Positions 7,619-17,019 of a stretch of DNA of 64,000 nt are shown here, piece by piece. The stretch lies in NCBI RefSeq assembly GCF_007004725.1, contig NZ_ML660161.1, positions 235,122-299,121 of the forward strand, in the 5' to 3' direction. Within the stretch, counting starts at the first letter, position 1, and every line of letters begins with the position of its first letter. The notes under the pieces were generated by a model, which was not told where the DNA came from, ran no database searches, and was given only the letters and a program-made list of their open reading frames with translations. A program made the translations under genes and the position numbers. The stretch comes from Aliikangiella coralliicola. Its GTDB lineage: Bacteria > Pseudomonadota > Gammaproteobacteria > Enterobacterales > Kangiellaceae.

Positions 7619-10492
7619 CTACCGATAATCTTCCGGACTAGGACAAGCACACATTAAATTCCGATCGCCATAGACGTCATCGATACGATTAGCCGTTGGC
7701 CAGAATTTATTGTTTTCCTGACCATCAACCGGATACACACCTTCTTTGATAGAGTAAGGTTTGTTCCAGTCTAACAAGTCAACCTGCGTATGTGGTGCGT
7801 TGGTTAGAGGGTTATTATCTGCTTGCCATTCACCGCTACGAACTTTTTCGATTTCTTGCTTAATTGAAATCATTGCCGTTGCAAATCGCTCAATTTCACA
7901 TAAAGGTTCACTTTCCGTTGGCTCGATCATCAAAGTGCCTGCAACCGGGAAAGACATGGTTGGTGCATGGAAACCGTAATCCATTAGTCGCTTGGCGATA
8001 TCAACTTCGGTAATACCGGTTTCGGCTTTGAGTGGGCGTAAATCAACAATACACTCATGGGCCACTTTATTGTTTCGGCCGGTGTAAAGTATCGGATAAT
8101 GCTCGCTCAATTTTGTCGTCAGGTAGTTAGCGTTGAGTAACGCCATTTTAGTAGAGTGAGTTAAGCCTTCTTTACCCAGCATAGCAACGTACATCCAGGA
8201 GATTGGTAAGATACCGCCGCTACCAAAAGGTGCTGCAGAAACTGCACCGTTATTTTCGCCTGTACTGGTCAGTTTGCGAACTGAGTGATTCGGTAGAAAT
8301 GGTTTCAAGTGCGCTTTAACGCCGATTGGGCCAACACCCGGTCCGCCACCGCCATGAGGAATTGCAAAGGTTTTATGCAGATTTAAGTGAGAAACATCCG
8401 ACCCCATCAATCCAGGAGAAGTAATGCCGACCTGAGCGTTCATGTTTGCACCGTCCATGTACACTTGACCGCCATGCTGATGGATTACATCACAGATATC
8501 TTTGATGTGCTCTTCATAAACACCATGAGTAGATGGGTAAGTGATCATTAAGCAAGAAAGATTCTCTGACACTTGCTCTGCCTTGGCTTTGAGATCTTCG
8601 TAGTCTACGTTGCCCTGTTCATCACAGTTAACAATCATGACTTTCATATTGGCCATTTGTGCACTGGCTGGGTTGGTACCGTGTGCCGAACTAGGGATCA
8701 AGCAAATGTTACGGTGATCTTGTCCAAGGCTTTCATGGTATTTTTTAATTGCTAACAGACCTGCGTATTCGCCTTGTGCGCCTGAATTAGGCTGAACGGT
8801 AACTGCATCATAACCAGTAATTTCAGCTAACCAACCTTCTAGTTGCTCGATTAATTTCTGGTATCCCTGAGTTTGGTCTGCCGGCGCAAATGGGTGAATG
8901 CTGGCAAATTCTTTCCAGGTGATCGGTAGCATTTCGGAAGTTGCATTTAACTTCATGGTGCAACTACCTAATGCGATCATTGCGTGGGTCAACGACAAGT
9001 CTTTATTTTCGAGCTTTTTCAAAAATCTCAACATTTCAGTTTCAGAGTGGTGCGTGTTGAATACTGGGTGTTGGAGTATTTCTGTTTCTCTAAGCAGGCC
9101 TTTTTCGAAAGATTCGTGGGCTTGGGCTCGCTGGTCCAGATCACCAAAATCAAGCGCTGAATCGTCGCCGGTCAATACTTGATAAAGTGCCTGAATTTCC
9201 TGTTCAGTGGTAGCTTCATCGATACTCAGGCCGAGTTGGCCATTATTATCAATTCGCAGATTTATTTCAGCTTCGGTTGCTCTGGCGATAATTTCATCAC
9301 GCTGGTCGACAGCATCGATTGTCAAAGTATCAAAGTAAGTCTGATTGACCAGCTTAATACCTTTGTCTTGCAACGCGTGGGCTAAGATACCGGCGAGTCT
9401 GTGGATACGATAAGCAATCTGCTTTAATCCTTCAGGTCCATGGTATACCGCATAGAAAGCGGCAATATTTGCGAGTAGAACCTGTGCAGTACAGATATTT
9501 GAAGTGGCTTTTTCGCGACGTATATGTTGTTCGCGTGTTTGCATGGCCATGCGGTACGCTGATCTTTCATTAGTATCAATAGAGACACCGATAATACGAC
9601 CTGGCATCGCTCGCTTAAATTTCTCGCGAGTTGCAAAAAATGCTGCGTGAGGACCGCCGAATCCAACAGGAACACCAAAGCGTTGTGATGAGCCTAAAAC
9701 AATGTCTGCTCCCATTTCGCCAGGAGACTTTAACATCACCAGACTCATGATGTCGGCGCCGACGGAGACAATTGCTTTCTTTTCGTGAAGCGCTTCAATC
9801 ACTGCTTGTAAGTCAATAACTTCACCTGTTCTGTCAGTGTATTGAACATAGGCACCAAACACATCGTGCTCCGCCGCATCTTTAGCGTTGCCAAAAATTA
9901 GCTCAAATCCATAGTGTTCAGCGCGGGTTTTAATCACGTCAATGGTTTGTGGAAAAGCGTTTTCATCGACAAAAAACTGGTTCGATTTTTTATTTTTTGA
10001 AACGCGTTTCGCCATTGCCATTGCTTCTGCCGCTGCGGTTGCTTCATCAAGCAATGACGCGCTGGCGAGTTCCATACCTGTCAAGTCAATAGACATTTGT
10101 TGATAAGTGATAATCGCTTCCAGTCGGCCCTGTGCGATTTCAGGCTGGTAAGGTGTATAAGCCGTATACCATCCTGGGTTTTCAAGCACATTGCGCAGAA
10201 TAACCGTCGGGGTTTTGGTGTGGTGGTAACCCATGCCGATATAAGAGCGAAATACCTTATTCATCTTCGCATATTGTGCGATATCGTCTAACGCGCTTTG
10301 TTCACTACGTGCTGACGGAATATTGAGTTCTTCAGGCAGTCGGATCTTATTAGGGACCGTTTGTTCTAGCAGTTCGTCAAGTGATGATAAACCCAGATAT
10401 TCCAACATTTGCTGGGTTTCGTTAACATCAGGGCCAACATGACGTTGGATAAATTCTTGTTGATTGGATAACTCGTGAAGGGTTTTATTCAT
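7619..10492 (-). CDS. gcvP: Glycine dehydrogenase (decarboxylating), P protein
   Basis: 957 aa from ATG at 10492 ([10 protein letters not shown]), the same length as the E. coli enzyme; the reading frame could extend 24 codons further up but that start lacks family support, while AGAAAG precedes 10492. Cytoplasmic PLP enzyme that decarboxylates glycine and passes the aminomethyl group to the lipoyl arm of GcvH. The PLP lysine lies in [16 protein letters not shown] (about residue 700), with the glycine-rich loop following. The N- and C-terminal halves are the fused homologous domains typical of the homodimeric P protein. It is the last gene of gcvT-gcvH-gcvP, separated from gcvH by 160 nt that contain a hairpin terminator, so it may depend on read-through or its own promoter. 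Confidence 0.98.
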   Translation of the reverse strand: MNKTLHELSNQQEFIQRHVGPDVNETQQMLEYLGLSSLDELLEQTVPNKIRLPEELNIPSARSEQSALDDIAQYAKMNKVFRSYIGMGYHHTKTPTVILRNVLENPGWYTAYTPYQPEIAQGRLEAIITYQQMSIDLTGMELASASLLDEATAAAEAMAMAKRVSKNKKSNQFFVDENAFPQTIDVIKTRAEHYGFELIFGNAKDAAEHDVFGAYVQYTDRTGEVIDLQAVIEALHEKKAIVSVGADIMSLVMLKSPGEMGADIVLGSSQRFGVPVGFGGPHAAFFATREKFKRAMPGRIIGVSIDTNERSAYRMAMQTREQHIRREKATSNICTAQVLLANIAAFYAVYHGPEGLKQIAYRIHRLAGILAHALQDKGIKLVNQTYFDTLTIDAVDQRDEIIARATEAEINLRIDNNGQLGLSIDEATTEQEIQALYQVLTGDDSALDFGDLDQRAQAHESFEKGLLRETEILQHPVFNTHHSETEMLRFLKKLENKDLSLTHAMIALGSCTMKLNATSEMLPITWKEFASIHPFAPADQTQGYQKLIEQLEGWLAEITGYDAVTVQPNSGAQGEYAGLLAIKKYHESLGQDHRNICLIPSSAHGTNPASAQMANMKVMIVNCDEQGNVDYEDLKAKAEQVSENLSCLMITYPSTHGVYEEHIKDICDVIHQHGGQVYMDGANMNAQVGITSPGLMGSDVSHLNLHKTFAIPHGGGGPGVGPIGVKAHLKPFLPNHSVRKLTSTGENNGAVSAAPFGSGGILPISWMYVAMLGKEGLTHSTKMALLNANYLTTKLSEHYPILYTGRNNKVAHECIVDLRPLKAETGITEVDIAKRLMDYGFHAPTMSFPVAGTLMIEPTESEPLCEIERFATAMISIKQEIEKVRSGEWQADNNPLTNAPHTQVDLLDWNKPYSIKEGVYPVDGQENNKFWPTANRIDDVYGDRNLMCACPSPEDYR

Positions 10493-10553
10493 GCGCTTTC
10501 TCTGTCTAAAGTCGACCACATTTTTATGATATGGGTCGTAAAAAAACCGAAAA

Positions 10554-10575
10554 AGCCCCGGCACTCGCCGAGGCT
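10554..10575 (-). terminator. Terminator/attenuator between gcvH and gcvP
   Basis: On the minus strand AGCCTCGGC, loop GAGT, GCCGGGGCT forms a 9-bp stem with one imperfect pair, followed at once by TTTTT. It sits downstream of gcvH and upstream of gcvP in the direction of transcription, so it should lower gcvP transcript relative to gcvT and gcvH. Confidence 0.7.
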
Positions 10576-10652
10576 AATCATTTTTTATTGTCTCTATTAA
10601 AATTGCTTTACGTTATTCGAAACGGCTTTAACGTGTTGACGCAACAATCTGC

Positions 10653-11039
10653 TTATTCGTCAATTTCGTTGGTGTATGCTTCTGCATCGAGCAAGTTATC
10701 AAGTTCTGAAGGCTCTGAAGGCTTCATTTTGAACATCCAGCCATCATCGTAAGGAGATGAATTAACGGTTTCTGGGGCGTCTTCTAAAGCTTCGTTGATA
10801 GCGATAATCGTACCTGAAAGCGGTGCATAAATATCAGAAGCCGCTTTAACTGACTCAACAACAGCGATCTCATCTTCAGTAGCAACATCAGTGTCAACGT
10901 CAGGCAACTCAACATAAACAACATCGCCTAACAATTCCTGAGCATGGTCAGTAATACCAATAGTCACGGTGCCATCGTCTTCCTGGCGAATCCATTCGTG
11001 AGAGCTGATATATTTTAATTCGTTTGGGACATTGCTCAT
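10653..11039 (-). CDS. gcvH: Glycine cleavage system H protein
   Basis: 128 aa, the normal length. Small lipoyl-carrier protein shuttling the aminomethyl intermediate between GcvP, GcvT and the lipoamide dehydrogenase. The lipoylated lysine is K65 in [16 protein letters not shown] at 11039 has AGGAAAAT-like Shine-Dalgarno sequence just upstream. It lies 102 nt after gcvT in the same operon. Confidence 0.98.
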   Translation of the reverse strand: MSNVPNELKYISSHEWIRQEDDGTVTIGITDHAQELLGDVVYVELPDVDTDVATEDEIAVVESVKAASDIYAPLSGTIIAINEALEDAPETVNSSPYDDGWMFKMKPSEPSELDNLLDAEAYTNEIDE

Positions 11040-11141
11040 CTTATTTTCCTCAATTTAATCTTTAAATGCTTATCAATCAGTTCAAATTAGTCAGATTGTT
11101 CAGTTCAAATTAGTTAACTCGGTTAGTGCCTGGCGCACATT

Positions 11142-12227
11142 TTACACCAATGCTTCGCCTTTGCGAACAAAACAGGGTTTTACCACTTTTGCAGGTACTA
11201 GTTTGCCACGTATTTCTAGCATCACCTGTTCGCCTGCTTCCTTAGGAATACGTGCCATTCCAATGCTTTTCTTCAATGTTGGAGACATGGTTCCACTGGT
11301 GGTTTCGCCTTCACCAACACCTTCTGCAATGACCTTCATATGGGCGCGAATAACGCCTTTACCTTCCAGTACCAGACCGACTAGTTTATTTTTTACGCCG
11401 GCTTGTTTTTGATCTAACAAGGCTTGCTTGCCGATGAAGTCGCGTTCTTCTGGTTGCCAGCTAATGGTCCAGCCCATATTGGCTTCTAGCGGCGAGACAT
11501 TTTCATCCATGTCGTTGCCGTATAAATTCATGCCAGCTTCCAGGCGTAAAGTGTCACGGGCGCCTAGTCCACAAGGTGCAACCCCAGCTTCTACCAACTT
11601 ATTCCAAAAGCTGGCGGCTTCAGCAACCGGGACCATAATTTCGTAACCGTCTTCTCCAGTATAGCCAGTGCGCGCGATAAAATAGCCTTCAGTATCGGCA
11701 GCGACAAATACACCGAGCCCTTCAACAGCGGCTTTTTGAGTGTCTGAAAGAACGCTATTGGTCTTTTCAATGGCATTAGGACCTTGAACCGCAATCATGG
11801 CATAACCGTTATTTTCAGCAATAGATACTGAAAAGTTTTCGGCTTGCTGGGCCATCCAGGCCAGGTCTTTTTCACGGGTGGAAGCATTAACAACCACGCG
11901 ATAATTAGTTTCGTCGATATAGTAAACAATCAGATCGTCAATAACGCCGCCATTTTCATTCAACATGCCGCTATAGAGCGCTTTGCCGCTGACTTTTAAT
12001 TTATCGACATCATTGGCCAATAGAAAGCGAAGGTATGACTTAGCATCATCGCCCGTTACTTCAACAATCGTCATATGGGAAACGTCAAACATACCGGCAT
12101 CTTGCCGAACAGAATGGTGTTCCTCAATTTGTGAACCATAATTGAGCGGCATATCCCAACCGCCAAAGTCAACAATTTTTGCACCGGCCTGTTGATGGCA
12201 TTCAAATAGTGATGTTTGTTTACCCAT
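11142..12227 (-). CDS. gcvT: Aminomethyltransferase, glycine cleavage T protein
   Basis: 361 aa from ATG at 12227 ([10 protein letters not shown]); an in-frame extension to 12335 adds 36 residues with no family match and is rejected. Tetrahydrofolate-dependent enzyme releasing ammonia and forming methylene-THF from the GcvH-bound intermediate. It has the N-terminal [10 protein letters not shown]-like segment ([15 protein letters not shown]), MFDVSHM, the central [10 protein letters not shown] and the C-terminal barrel domain with KSIGMARIP. First gene of the gcv operon. The leader (12228-12410) has a small inverted repeat GTATCG/CGATAC at 12359-12377 but no glycine-riboswitch signature that I can see. 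Confidence 0.97.
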   Translation of the reverse strand: MGKQTSLFECHQQAGAKIVDFGGWDMPLNYGSQIEEHHSVRQDAGMFDVSHMTIVEVTGDDAKSYLRFLLANDVDKLKVSGKALYSGMLNENGGVIDDLIVYYIDETNYRVVVNASTREKDLAWMAQQAENFSVSIAENNGYAMIAVQGPNAIEKTNSVLSDTQKAAVEGLGVFVAADTEGYFIARTGYTGEDGYEIMVPVAEAASFWNKLVEAGVAPCGLGARDTLRLEAGMNLYGNDMDENVSPLEANMGWTISWQPEERDFIGKQALLDQKQAGVKNKLVGLVLEGKGVIRAHMKVIAEGVGEGETTSGTMSPTLKKSIGMARIPKEAGEQVMLEIRGKLVPAKVVKPCFVRKGEALV

Positions 12228-12410
12228 AGTCGTAATCTCTGAGGTATCGTTCTGATGTGTTGATTGGTGGCGGATTATACAGATCAATTTCGGTAAAGAG
12301 AACTCGGATAACCGGATCTTTTTGTTATATTGCACAAAGACAAGTTATTTAATAATGAGTATCGAAAATAACGATACATATTGTACGCAATAGCTTTGTT
12401 ATCGCTGAGA

Positions 12411-13295
12411 TCAGAGGCGAAAGTTCCACTTCTTCTGGTAATCTGGGTCGGTTTTTAACTCTGCTAACACCTCATTTATTGCATGGATCACCTCTAAATC
12501 GACAGTCTTTTTACTAAACATAAAAGAAATGGATTCTCCAAAAAAATTGGTGGGGTGACGCACTATATGTTTTTGTCGTTTTTGATTTCGAATGGCGTAG
12601 GCCGCGATAAAAGGGTTATCGATAAACCCATCAATTTCCCCATTGATCAACCTTGGGTAATTATCGTACGAGTCAGAGGCTTCAGATATGGTTTTGTTTA
12701 ATAGGGGGTTTTCCTGAATCGTTTTAAATTCACGGCCATAAAAGTGTGCTTTTGTAATCCCTAAGCGAAACCCTTTGGTTAACATTTGTTCAATGGTCTG
12801 ATTTTTATATTGGTGGAATTTATCTGCTAGTACGTAAATTGCGTAGTAATCTTTCGAATAGAACTCAGAAAAGTGAGCAAATTTTTGTCTTTCGGGGGTT
12901 TTCTTTACGTGGCTGGTTGCGTCAATATTGCCTGCTTCGATGGCTTGAAGGGCATCGGAAAAAAACATTTTTTTGAAGCTCACTTTACAACCGATACGCC
13001 CGGCTATGTGGTGAATCAGCCTTATTTGTGAGCCAACCAACTCGCCCCTTGTATTAATATATTGGTATGGGCGCCATGGGCCCCATGAGAATGTCAGGTG
13101 ACAATCTTTATTCAATTTGATTTTATGCGTTATATTAATTGCTGTTTTCTGTGTAACTGGAAAGGTAGGTTGAGCGGCGACTGCTTGATTATTCAGATTG
13201 GCGAGAAAAAACATTACCAGGCAGGTGAAGGCTATCAGGTCGGTTCGTTTTTTTTTATCGATAAAAACCACAGCGATACACCGAAAGTAACTCAC
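12411..13295 (-). CDS. Periplasmic solute-binding protein, SBP_bac_3 family
   Basis: 294 aa, read from GTG at 13295; the exact start is uncertain. It has a basic N-terminus and hydrophobic signal (TDLIAFTCLVMFFLANL, then AVA/AQ). The body matches the amino-acid-type extracellular binding fold: LTFSWGPWRPYQYIN, GELVGSQIRLIHHI, ALQAIEAGNIDATSHVKKTPER and NGEIDGFIDNPF. No transporter genes are adjacent, so it may be a stand-alone sensor-like or scavenging protein of the kind common in Alteromonadales-type marine bacteria. Ligand unknown. Confidence 0.75.
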   Translation of the reverse strand: MSYFRCIAVVFIDKKKRTDLIAFTCLVMFFLANLNNQAVAAQPTFPVTQKTAINITHKIKLNKDCHLTFSWGPWRPYQYINTRGELVGSQIRLIHHIAGRIGCKVSFKKMFFSDALQAIEAGNIDATSHVKKTPERQKFAHFSEFYSKDYYAIYVLADKFHQYKNQTIEQMLTKGFRLGITKAHFYGREFKTIQENPLLNKTISEASDSYDNYPRLINGEIDGFIDNPFIAAYAIRNQKRQKHIVRHPTNFFGESISFMFSKKTVDLEVIHAINEVLAELKTDPDYQKKWNFRL

Positions 13296-13468
13296 ATATA
13301 GATAATTCTATACCGAAAAGGCACAATTTTCCGTTTACCTTATGCATAACGCAAAGAGATAGTCTAAAGATAAAACGCCTTATTCGATTATGGAGTTATA
13401 GTGCCATTTTTAAGTGCGTTTAAGGGCAGTGATTACAGGTGCTCATCCTGACGGCTCAGTAAAGTCAA

Positions 13469-13885
13469 TTACCAAGAACCAATATTAGGCATGTCTTTCC
13501 ATGGAGAGTCTATTGGCAGGCTTTCGCCATTTTGTAGCAGCTCGATGGAAATACCATTAGGATCTTTTACAAAAGCCATGCGTCCATCTCTGGGAGGGCG
13601 ATTGATAGTAACACCTAAATCCATCAAGTGCTGACACGTGGCATAAATGTCATCAACGGCAAATGCCAGGTGTCCAAATTGATCACCATTCACATACTCA
13701 CGTTCGTCCCAATTATGAGTGAGTTCTATCATTGGTGCATTTTCAGATTCAGCAATAAAATAAAGAGAAAATTTGCCTTCAGGATAATCATTTTGACGAA
13801 TGACTTTTAACCCCAGACCTTTGGTATAAAAGTGAATTGATTCTTGTGGTTGGTTAGTGCGAATCATTGAGTGTAGAAATTTCAT
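13469..13885 (-). CDS. gloA: Lactoylglutathione lyase (glyoxalase I)
   Basis: 138 aa from ATG at 13885 (MKFLHSMIRT), which aligns with E. coli GloA; an upstream start at 13903 is less likely. Converts the methylglyoxal-glutathione hemithioacetal to S-lactoylglutathione in the cytoplasm. All four metal ligands are visible: H5, E54 (MIELTHNW), H72 (FGHLAFAV) and E115 (ISIELLQ). The C-terminal tail is a little longer than in the E. coli protein. Monocistronic by position. Confidence 0.93.
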   Translation of the reverse strand: MKFLHSMIRTNQPQESIHFYTKGLGLKVIRQNDYPEGKFSLYFIAESENAPMIELTHNWDEREYVNGDQFGHLAFAVDDIYATCQHLMDLGVTINRPPRDGRMAFVKDPNGISIELLQNGESLPIDSPWKDMPNIGSW

Positions 13886-14011
13886 GATATTCTCGGCAAA
13901 CAAGTCGATTATTAACCGGTAATCATACGGAGGTACTTAGCAAAAATAAAGTTATCTTAGTTCTTAAGTACCTGCTCGATATTCGTTGGATAGCAGCGAG
14001 AGTCAGGCTAA

Positions 14012-14419
14012 CTAAAAATTAGTTGATGACATCGGCACACTATTAAAGTCAGCTAGTTTTTCGGTGCTTGTTAACAATGTATTACCTTGTTGGGTTTGCA
14101 AAATATAGCCACGTTTGGGAACTGTGATAATCGTTATTGGCAAATTGTTTTTAGCAATTATTCTACGCAAATGACAAACCGTGTGGTTGAGTCCTTGCGG
14201 GCCGGTCAGATAATTTCCGTCCCAGACATTTTCGATAAGTTCATCTCTTTTAATTAATCGACCCGACTTCTGACACATATGTACTAGCACCTGCCACAAT
14301 TTTGATCTCAAGCGGATACTCGTCGTGGTTGTATGGATTTTTTGTTCACAAAAATCCAGACTAAACCCGCTATCCGTGTGAATGTCACAGGATAAAATAG
14401 GTTGAGTTTGGTATGTCAT
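14012..14419 (-). CDS. Stand-alone winged-helix (OmpR/CadC-type) DNA-binding protein
   Basis: 135 aa, ATG at 14419 with GAGGAT 9 nt upstream. Residues about 20-105 are a Trans_reg_C winged helix: IRLRSKLWQVLVHMCQ, KRDELIENVWDG, GLNHTVCHLRRII and the wing VPKRGYILQ. There is no receiver domain and no membrane segment, unlike OmpR or CadC proteins, so it is either a minimal regulator or one that responds to a separate partner. Short polar tail with no recognisable motif. It follows the FemAB-like cluster in the same direction after a 319-nt gap, so linkage is only suggestive. Confidence 0.75.
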   Translation of the reverse strand: MTYQTQPILSCDIHTDSGFSLDFCEQKIHTTTTSIRLRSKLWQVLVHMCQKSGRLIKRDELIENVWDGNYLTGPQGLNHTVCHLRRIIAKNNLPITIITVPKRGYILQTQQGNTLLTSTEKLADFNSVPMSSTNF

Positions 14420-14738
14420 AGCGATTTATCCTCGTTGCTGGTAATTCGTTTGCTTGTGCTTGATAACAGCTTTGCTGTTCAGCTGTCTTTCCAAGCAACA
14501 GCTCCTACCTTGATTTAACAAAAAAACAATTGATAGTGGCAATTCATTATCGATAATCAGAAGGATTTTATCGACAATTTGAGCCTGTCTCAGATTGGCT
14601 GTGCTGGGATGGGAGATTCGACGCTAAAATGTTTTGTCTGAGATGACAGTTTTGTCTTGCTCCCTCCTTTCGCAAACGAGAGCTGGAGAAGATTTATTTA
14701 GGTTAGTCTATACGGGTTGTGCGTTTAAAATGGAGGCC
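14420..14738. other. Gene-free spacer with palindromic repeat remnants
   Basis: Contains a short perfect hairpin AACAGC-TTT-GCTGTT (14465-14479) followed by a REP-like segment, and a degenerate palindrome at 14659-14688 (GCTCCCTCCTTTCGCAAACG onward) that resembles the stronger element at 21891-21927. No ORF of interest. Confidence 0.4.
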
Positions 14739-15773
14739 TCAACTTAATCGATTTCTATTTTTTAATTTGTAAAGCATTTTGAGTAACTTTCCGGAAAGTC
14801 TATTATGAAAATAAAGGCTTCGGTATAGATTCCGCTGATCAGGCCAGAGCCGATTAATCAGGTAGTTTTCTGAGCTGGTGCAAGAATCCACTAATTTAAA
14901 TTCGGTGCCTGCTAGCGCTTCAATGTTCATTAACTCGAGTACGACGCCAGGATAAAATTGGCGATAGTTTTCGTGATAGCTCGTTTTTAGTTCGAAGGCT
15001 CGGTTTCTGGAAATGATTCTAAAAGATATCGCCACTGGGGTTTGATCAGAGAATAGTCCCTGGAATTCGACTTTGCCTGATTGCCAGGCTGAATTAAACA
15101 TGGTCTGGTAGTATCGGTATACATTTTCATTCGATAAGATGGATCCTTTAGCGATTCCTTTCCAGCCTGTGTGCTCAAGTTGGCAATACTCCTTCAACCA
15201 ATTTTTTGACTGATCTTCTTTAGATGTTAAATAGGTTGCATTTGCCTGATTAAATAAGCGCTTTTTTACGCGTCGGTTTTCGGCTCTTACTTTTCTGGGC
15301 AAACTTTCCAGATGATTACTGATTTGATCGGTTTTAAAAATTACGCCGCGGGTTTCACTGAATGTGCAGCTCTCAAGGTCAAATTGGTGTCCATAAGATT
15401 CTCGTGAGTGACGCTGAATTTCTACGACTAATACTTTTAATTTTTGCACGACGTGACGAATAATTCCAACTAGCAAAGACGGTTGGCTGCAGAGGGGATC
15501 ACAGATAAAACAATGATCGTGTTGCCAGACGCTCAGATAACGTATACCTAAAGAATGCTGTTCGATTTTGATTGGAAATAATGCGACCAGTTCTTCATCG
15601 ATTGATGCAGTGACCAGGTAAACTTTATCGTCCTTCTGCAAAAATTCCAGTGCAGGAAGAAGAGACCATCTCTCGTAAAATGGATTAACAAACTGGCTCT
15701 TGTTAGCGAGTTCGTCCCATTGTTTTGAGTCGATCTGGTTAGCCTGGTTTCTGGTTAAAATTTTAATCCGCAT
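14739..15773 (-). CDS. FemAB/BioF2-like GNAT-fold protein (second copy)
   Basis: 344 aa. The C-terminal half reads as an Acetyltransf_6 (BioF2-like/CelD-like) GNAT domain: LEHTGWKGIAKGSIL, YRYYQTMFNSAWQSGKVEFQGLFSDQTPVAIS, then FELKTSYHENYRQFYPGVVLE. Family members transfer an acyl or aminoacyl group in envelope polymer or secreted-product biosynthesis; the substrate here is unknown. No signal peptide or membrane segment is visible, so it is probably cytoplasmic. It overlaps the upstream paralogue by 11 bp. Last gene of a tight three-gene unit with an ABC exporter. Confidence 0.75.
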   Translation of the reverse strand: MRIKILTRNQANQIDSKQWDELANKSQFVNPFYERWSLLPALEFLQKDDKVYLVTASIDEELVALFPIKIEQHSLGIRYLSVWQHDHCFICDPLCSQPSLLVGIIRHVVQKLKVLVVEIQRHSRESYGHQFDLESCTFSETRGVIFKTDQISNHLESLPRKVRAENRRVKKRLFNQANATYLTSKEDQSKNWLKEYCQLEHTGWKGIAKGSILSNENVYRYYQTMFNSAWQSGKVEFQGLFSDQTPVAISFRIISRNRAFELKTSYHENYRQFYPGVVLELMNIEALAGTEFKLVDSCTSSENYLINRLWPDQRNLYRSLYFHNRLSGKLLKMLYKLKNRNRLS

Positions 15774-17019
15774 TATTTTGCTTCTTGTTCCAAATGCGCC
15801 GCATAATTCTTTTCAACTTTGATTTTGTTTTTCTAAAAAACGTATCAATCAGGTAATAAACAAAGATATAGTTCACTTTAAATACGACCGTATCTTTGGT
15901 CGGATCCTGCTTATAAGCCAGTGGATTAACATAGTCAGCGTAGCCTGCAAGGAAGTCACCGTCGCGGTAATTTTTTCCGTGAAAATATTCGATGGACATC
16001 GAAGTGCTGACACTGCCTGGAGAAAGGTGTTTGTAGTCTGGGTGAAAAGCTCCATGGGCGAAATAAACTGTATCGAGATAAACATACGACATTTCCGCCG
16101 AAACAGGGGTGTCATGATCGAATAAGATGCCGAAATAGACCTGTCCTTTTTTCGCCAGCAGTGGCAGTACTTCGCGATAGAATTTTTGGTTGTTGTTTTC
16201 CGATACACCCTTGTTGGCTTTCCAGCCTGCAGACTCGGTGCTAACGTAAAGGTCTATACACCGACTCATATCCTCGTGTTTATTGTAGACCTTATAAGAA
16301 AAGCCATCGCCGAGTTTCTTTTTCATACGCTTGGCTTTTTTGCGCATGTTTCGATGTTGTTGTTGAAAATTTTCCCAGCTGCCGCTCAGATCAACCAGCG
16401 GCGATACCGGGCCTTTTTGTTGTCTGGCTAAATAATCAGGAAACTTATAAAGCTTTTTTAGTAAACCATTGAGTTTTGACTCGGGGATCAGTTCATCGTA
16501 TTCCAGCCAGTCCCAATTAGTATATTCTGTCGTAAAGTAACGGTGAAACAAGGTCCAGCATTCGGTTTCGTAACGATTGTGGATAACCGGGTAGGGTTTA
16601 TCAACATCGCTGTGGTTGGTCGTGATGCAGTGTTCCAGCACACGAACCTGCTTTTTCCTGATTTTGCGTATACCGATGCTCATCGGAAATATTGCTAATA
16701 ATCGGCCACTAGTCGTGTCGCGCATTAACAAACAGAAAGTCTCTTCGCTGGCGTGACTAAAGTATTTTACTGACAAGTTAATATAATGGTAGCTGGCGTA
16801 TATTGAAGGTCGAGTACTGCTGGCCAGTAACTCATCCCATTCTCTTTCTATTTTGGATAGTTGCTCGCTGAATGGAACGCGTTCAAGTTTTATGTTGCTC
16901 AAATTAATCATATTGGCTTTAGCGGTACACTCGTCAACGTGACTATTTTCTGTACTGGTTTTCTCAATATTAATTTCCTTTGAATCACTCATACTACTCA
17001 AACCATTTTTATAACTCAT
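15763..17019 (-). CDS. FemAB/BioF2-like GNAT-fold protein (first copy)
   Basis: 418 aa, ATG at 17019 with GGGAAG 8 nt upstream. It shares the fold and several landmarks with the next gene: STESAGWKANKGVS, FYREVLPLLAKKGQVYFGIL, VSAEMSYVYLDTVYFAHGAFHPDYKHLSPGS (read in pieces). This is the Acetyltransf_6 pattern. The N-terminal 50 residues are polar and probably disordered. Two unequal copies (418 and 344 aa) in one operon suggest either sequential additions to one product or a heteromer, as in FemA/FemB. It overlaps the ABC gene by 11 bp. Confidence 0.75.
   Translation of the reverse strand: MSYKNGLSSMSDSKEINIEKTSTENSHVDECTAKANMINLSNIKLERVPFSEQLSKIEREWDELLASSTRPSIYASYHYINLSVKYFSHASEETFCLLMRDTTSGRLLAIFPMSIGIRKIRKKQVRVLEHCITTNHSDVDKPYPVIHNRYETECWTLFHRYFTTEYTNWDWLEYDELIPESKLNGLLKKLYKFPDYLARQQKGPVSPLVDLSGSWENFQQQHRNMRKKAKRMKKKLGDGFSYKVYNKHEDMSRCIDLYVSTESAGWKANKGVSENNNQKFYREVLPLLAKKGQVYFGILFDHDTPVSAEMSYVYLDTVYFAHGAFHPDYKHLSPGSVSTSMSIEYFHGKNYRDGDFLAGYADYVNPLAYKQDPTKDTVVFKVNYIFVYYLIDTFFRKTKSKLKRIMRRIWNKKQNNAD

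Noticed and set aside
12228-12410. Possible glycine riboswitch before gcvT
   Set aside because: The leader is short and has neither the tandem-aptamer length nor the conserved GGA-type core. Only a small GTATCG/CGATAC inverted repeat is visible.
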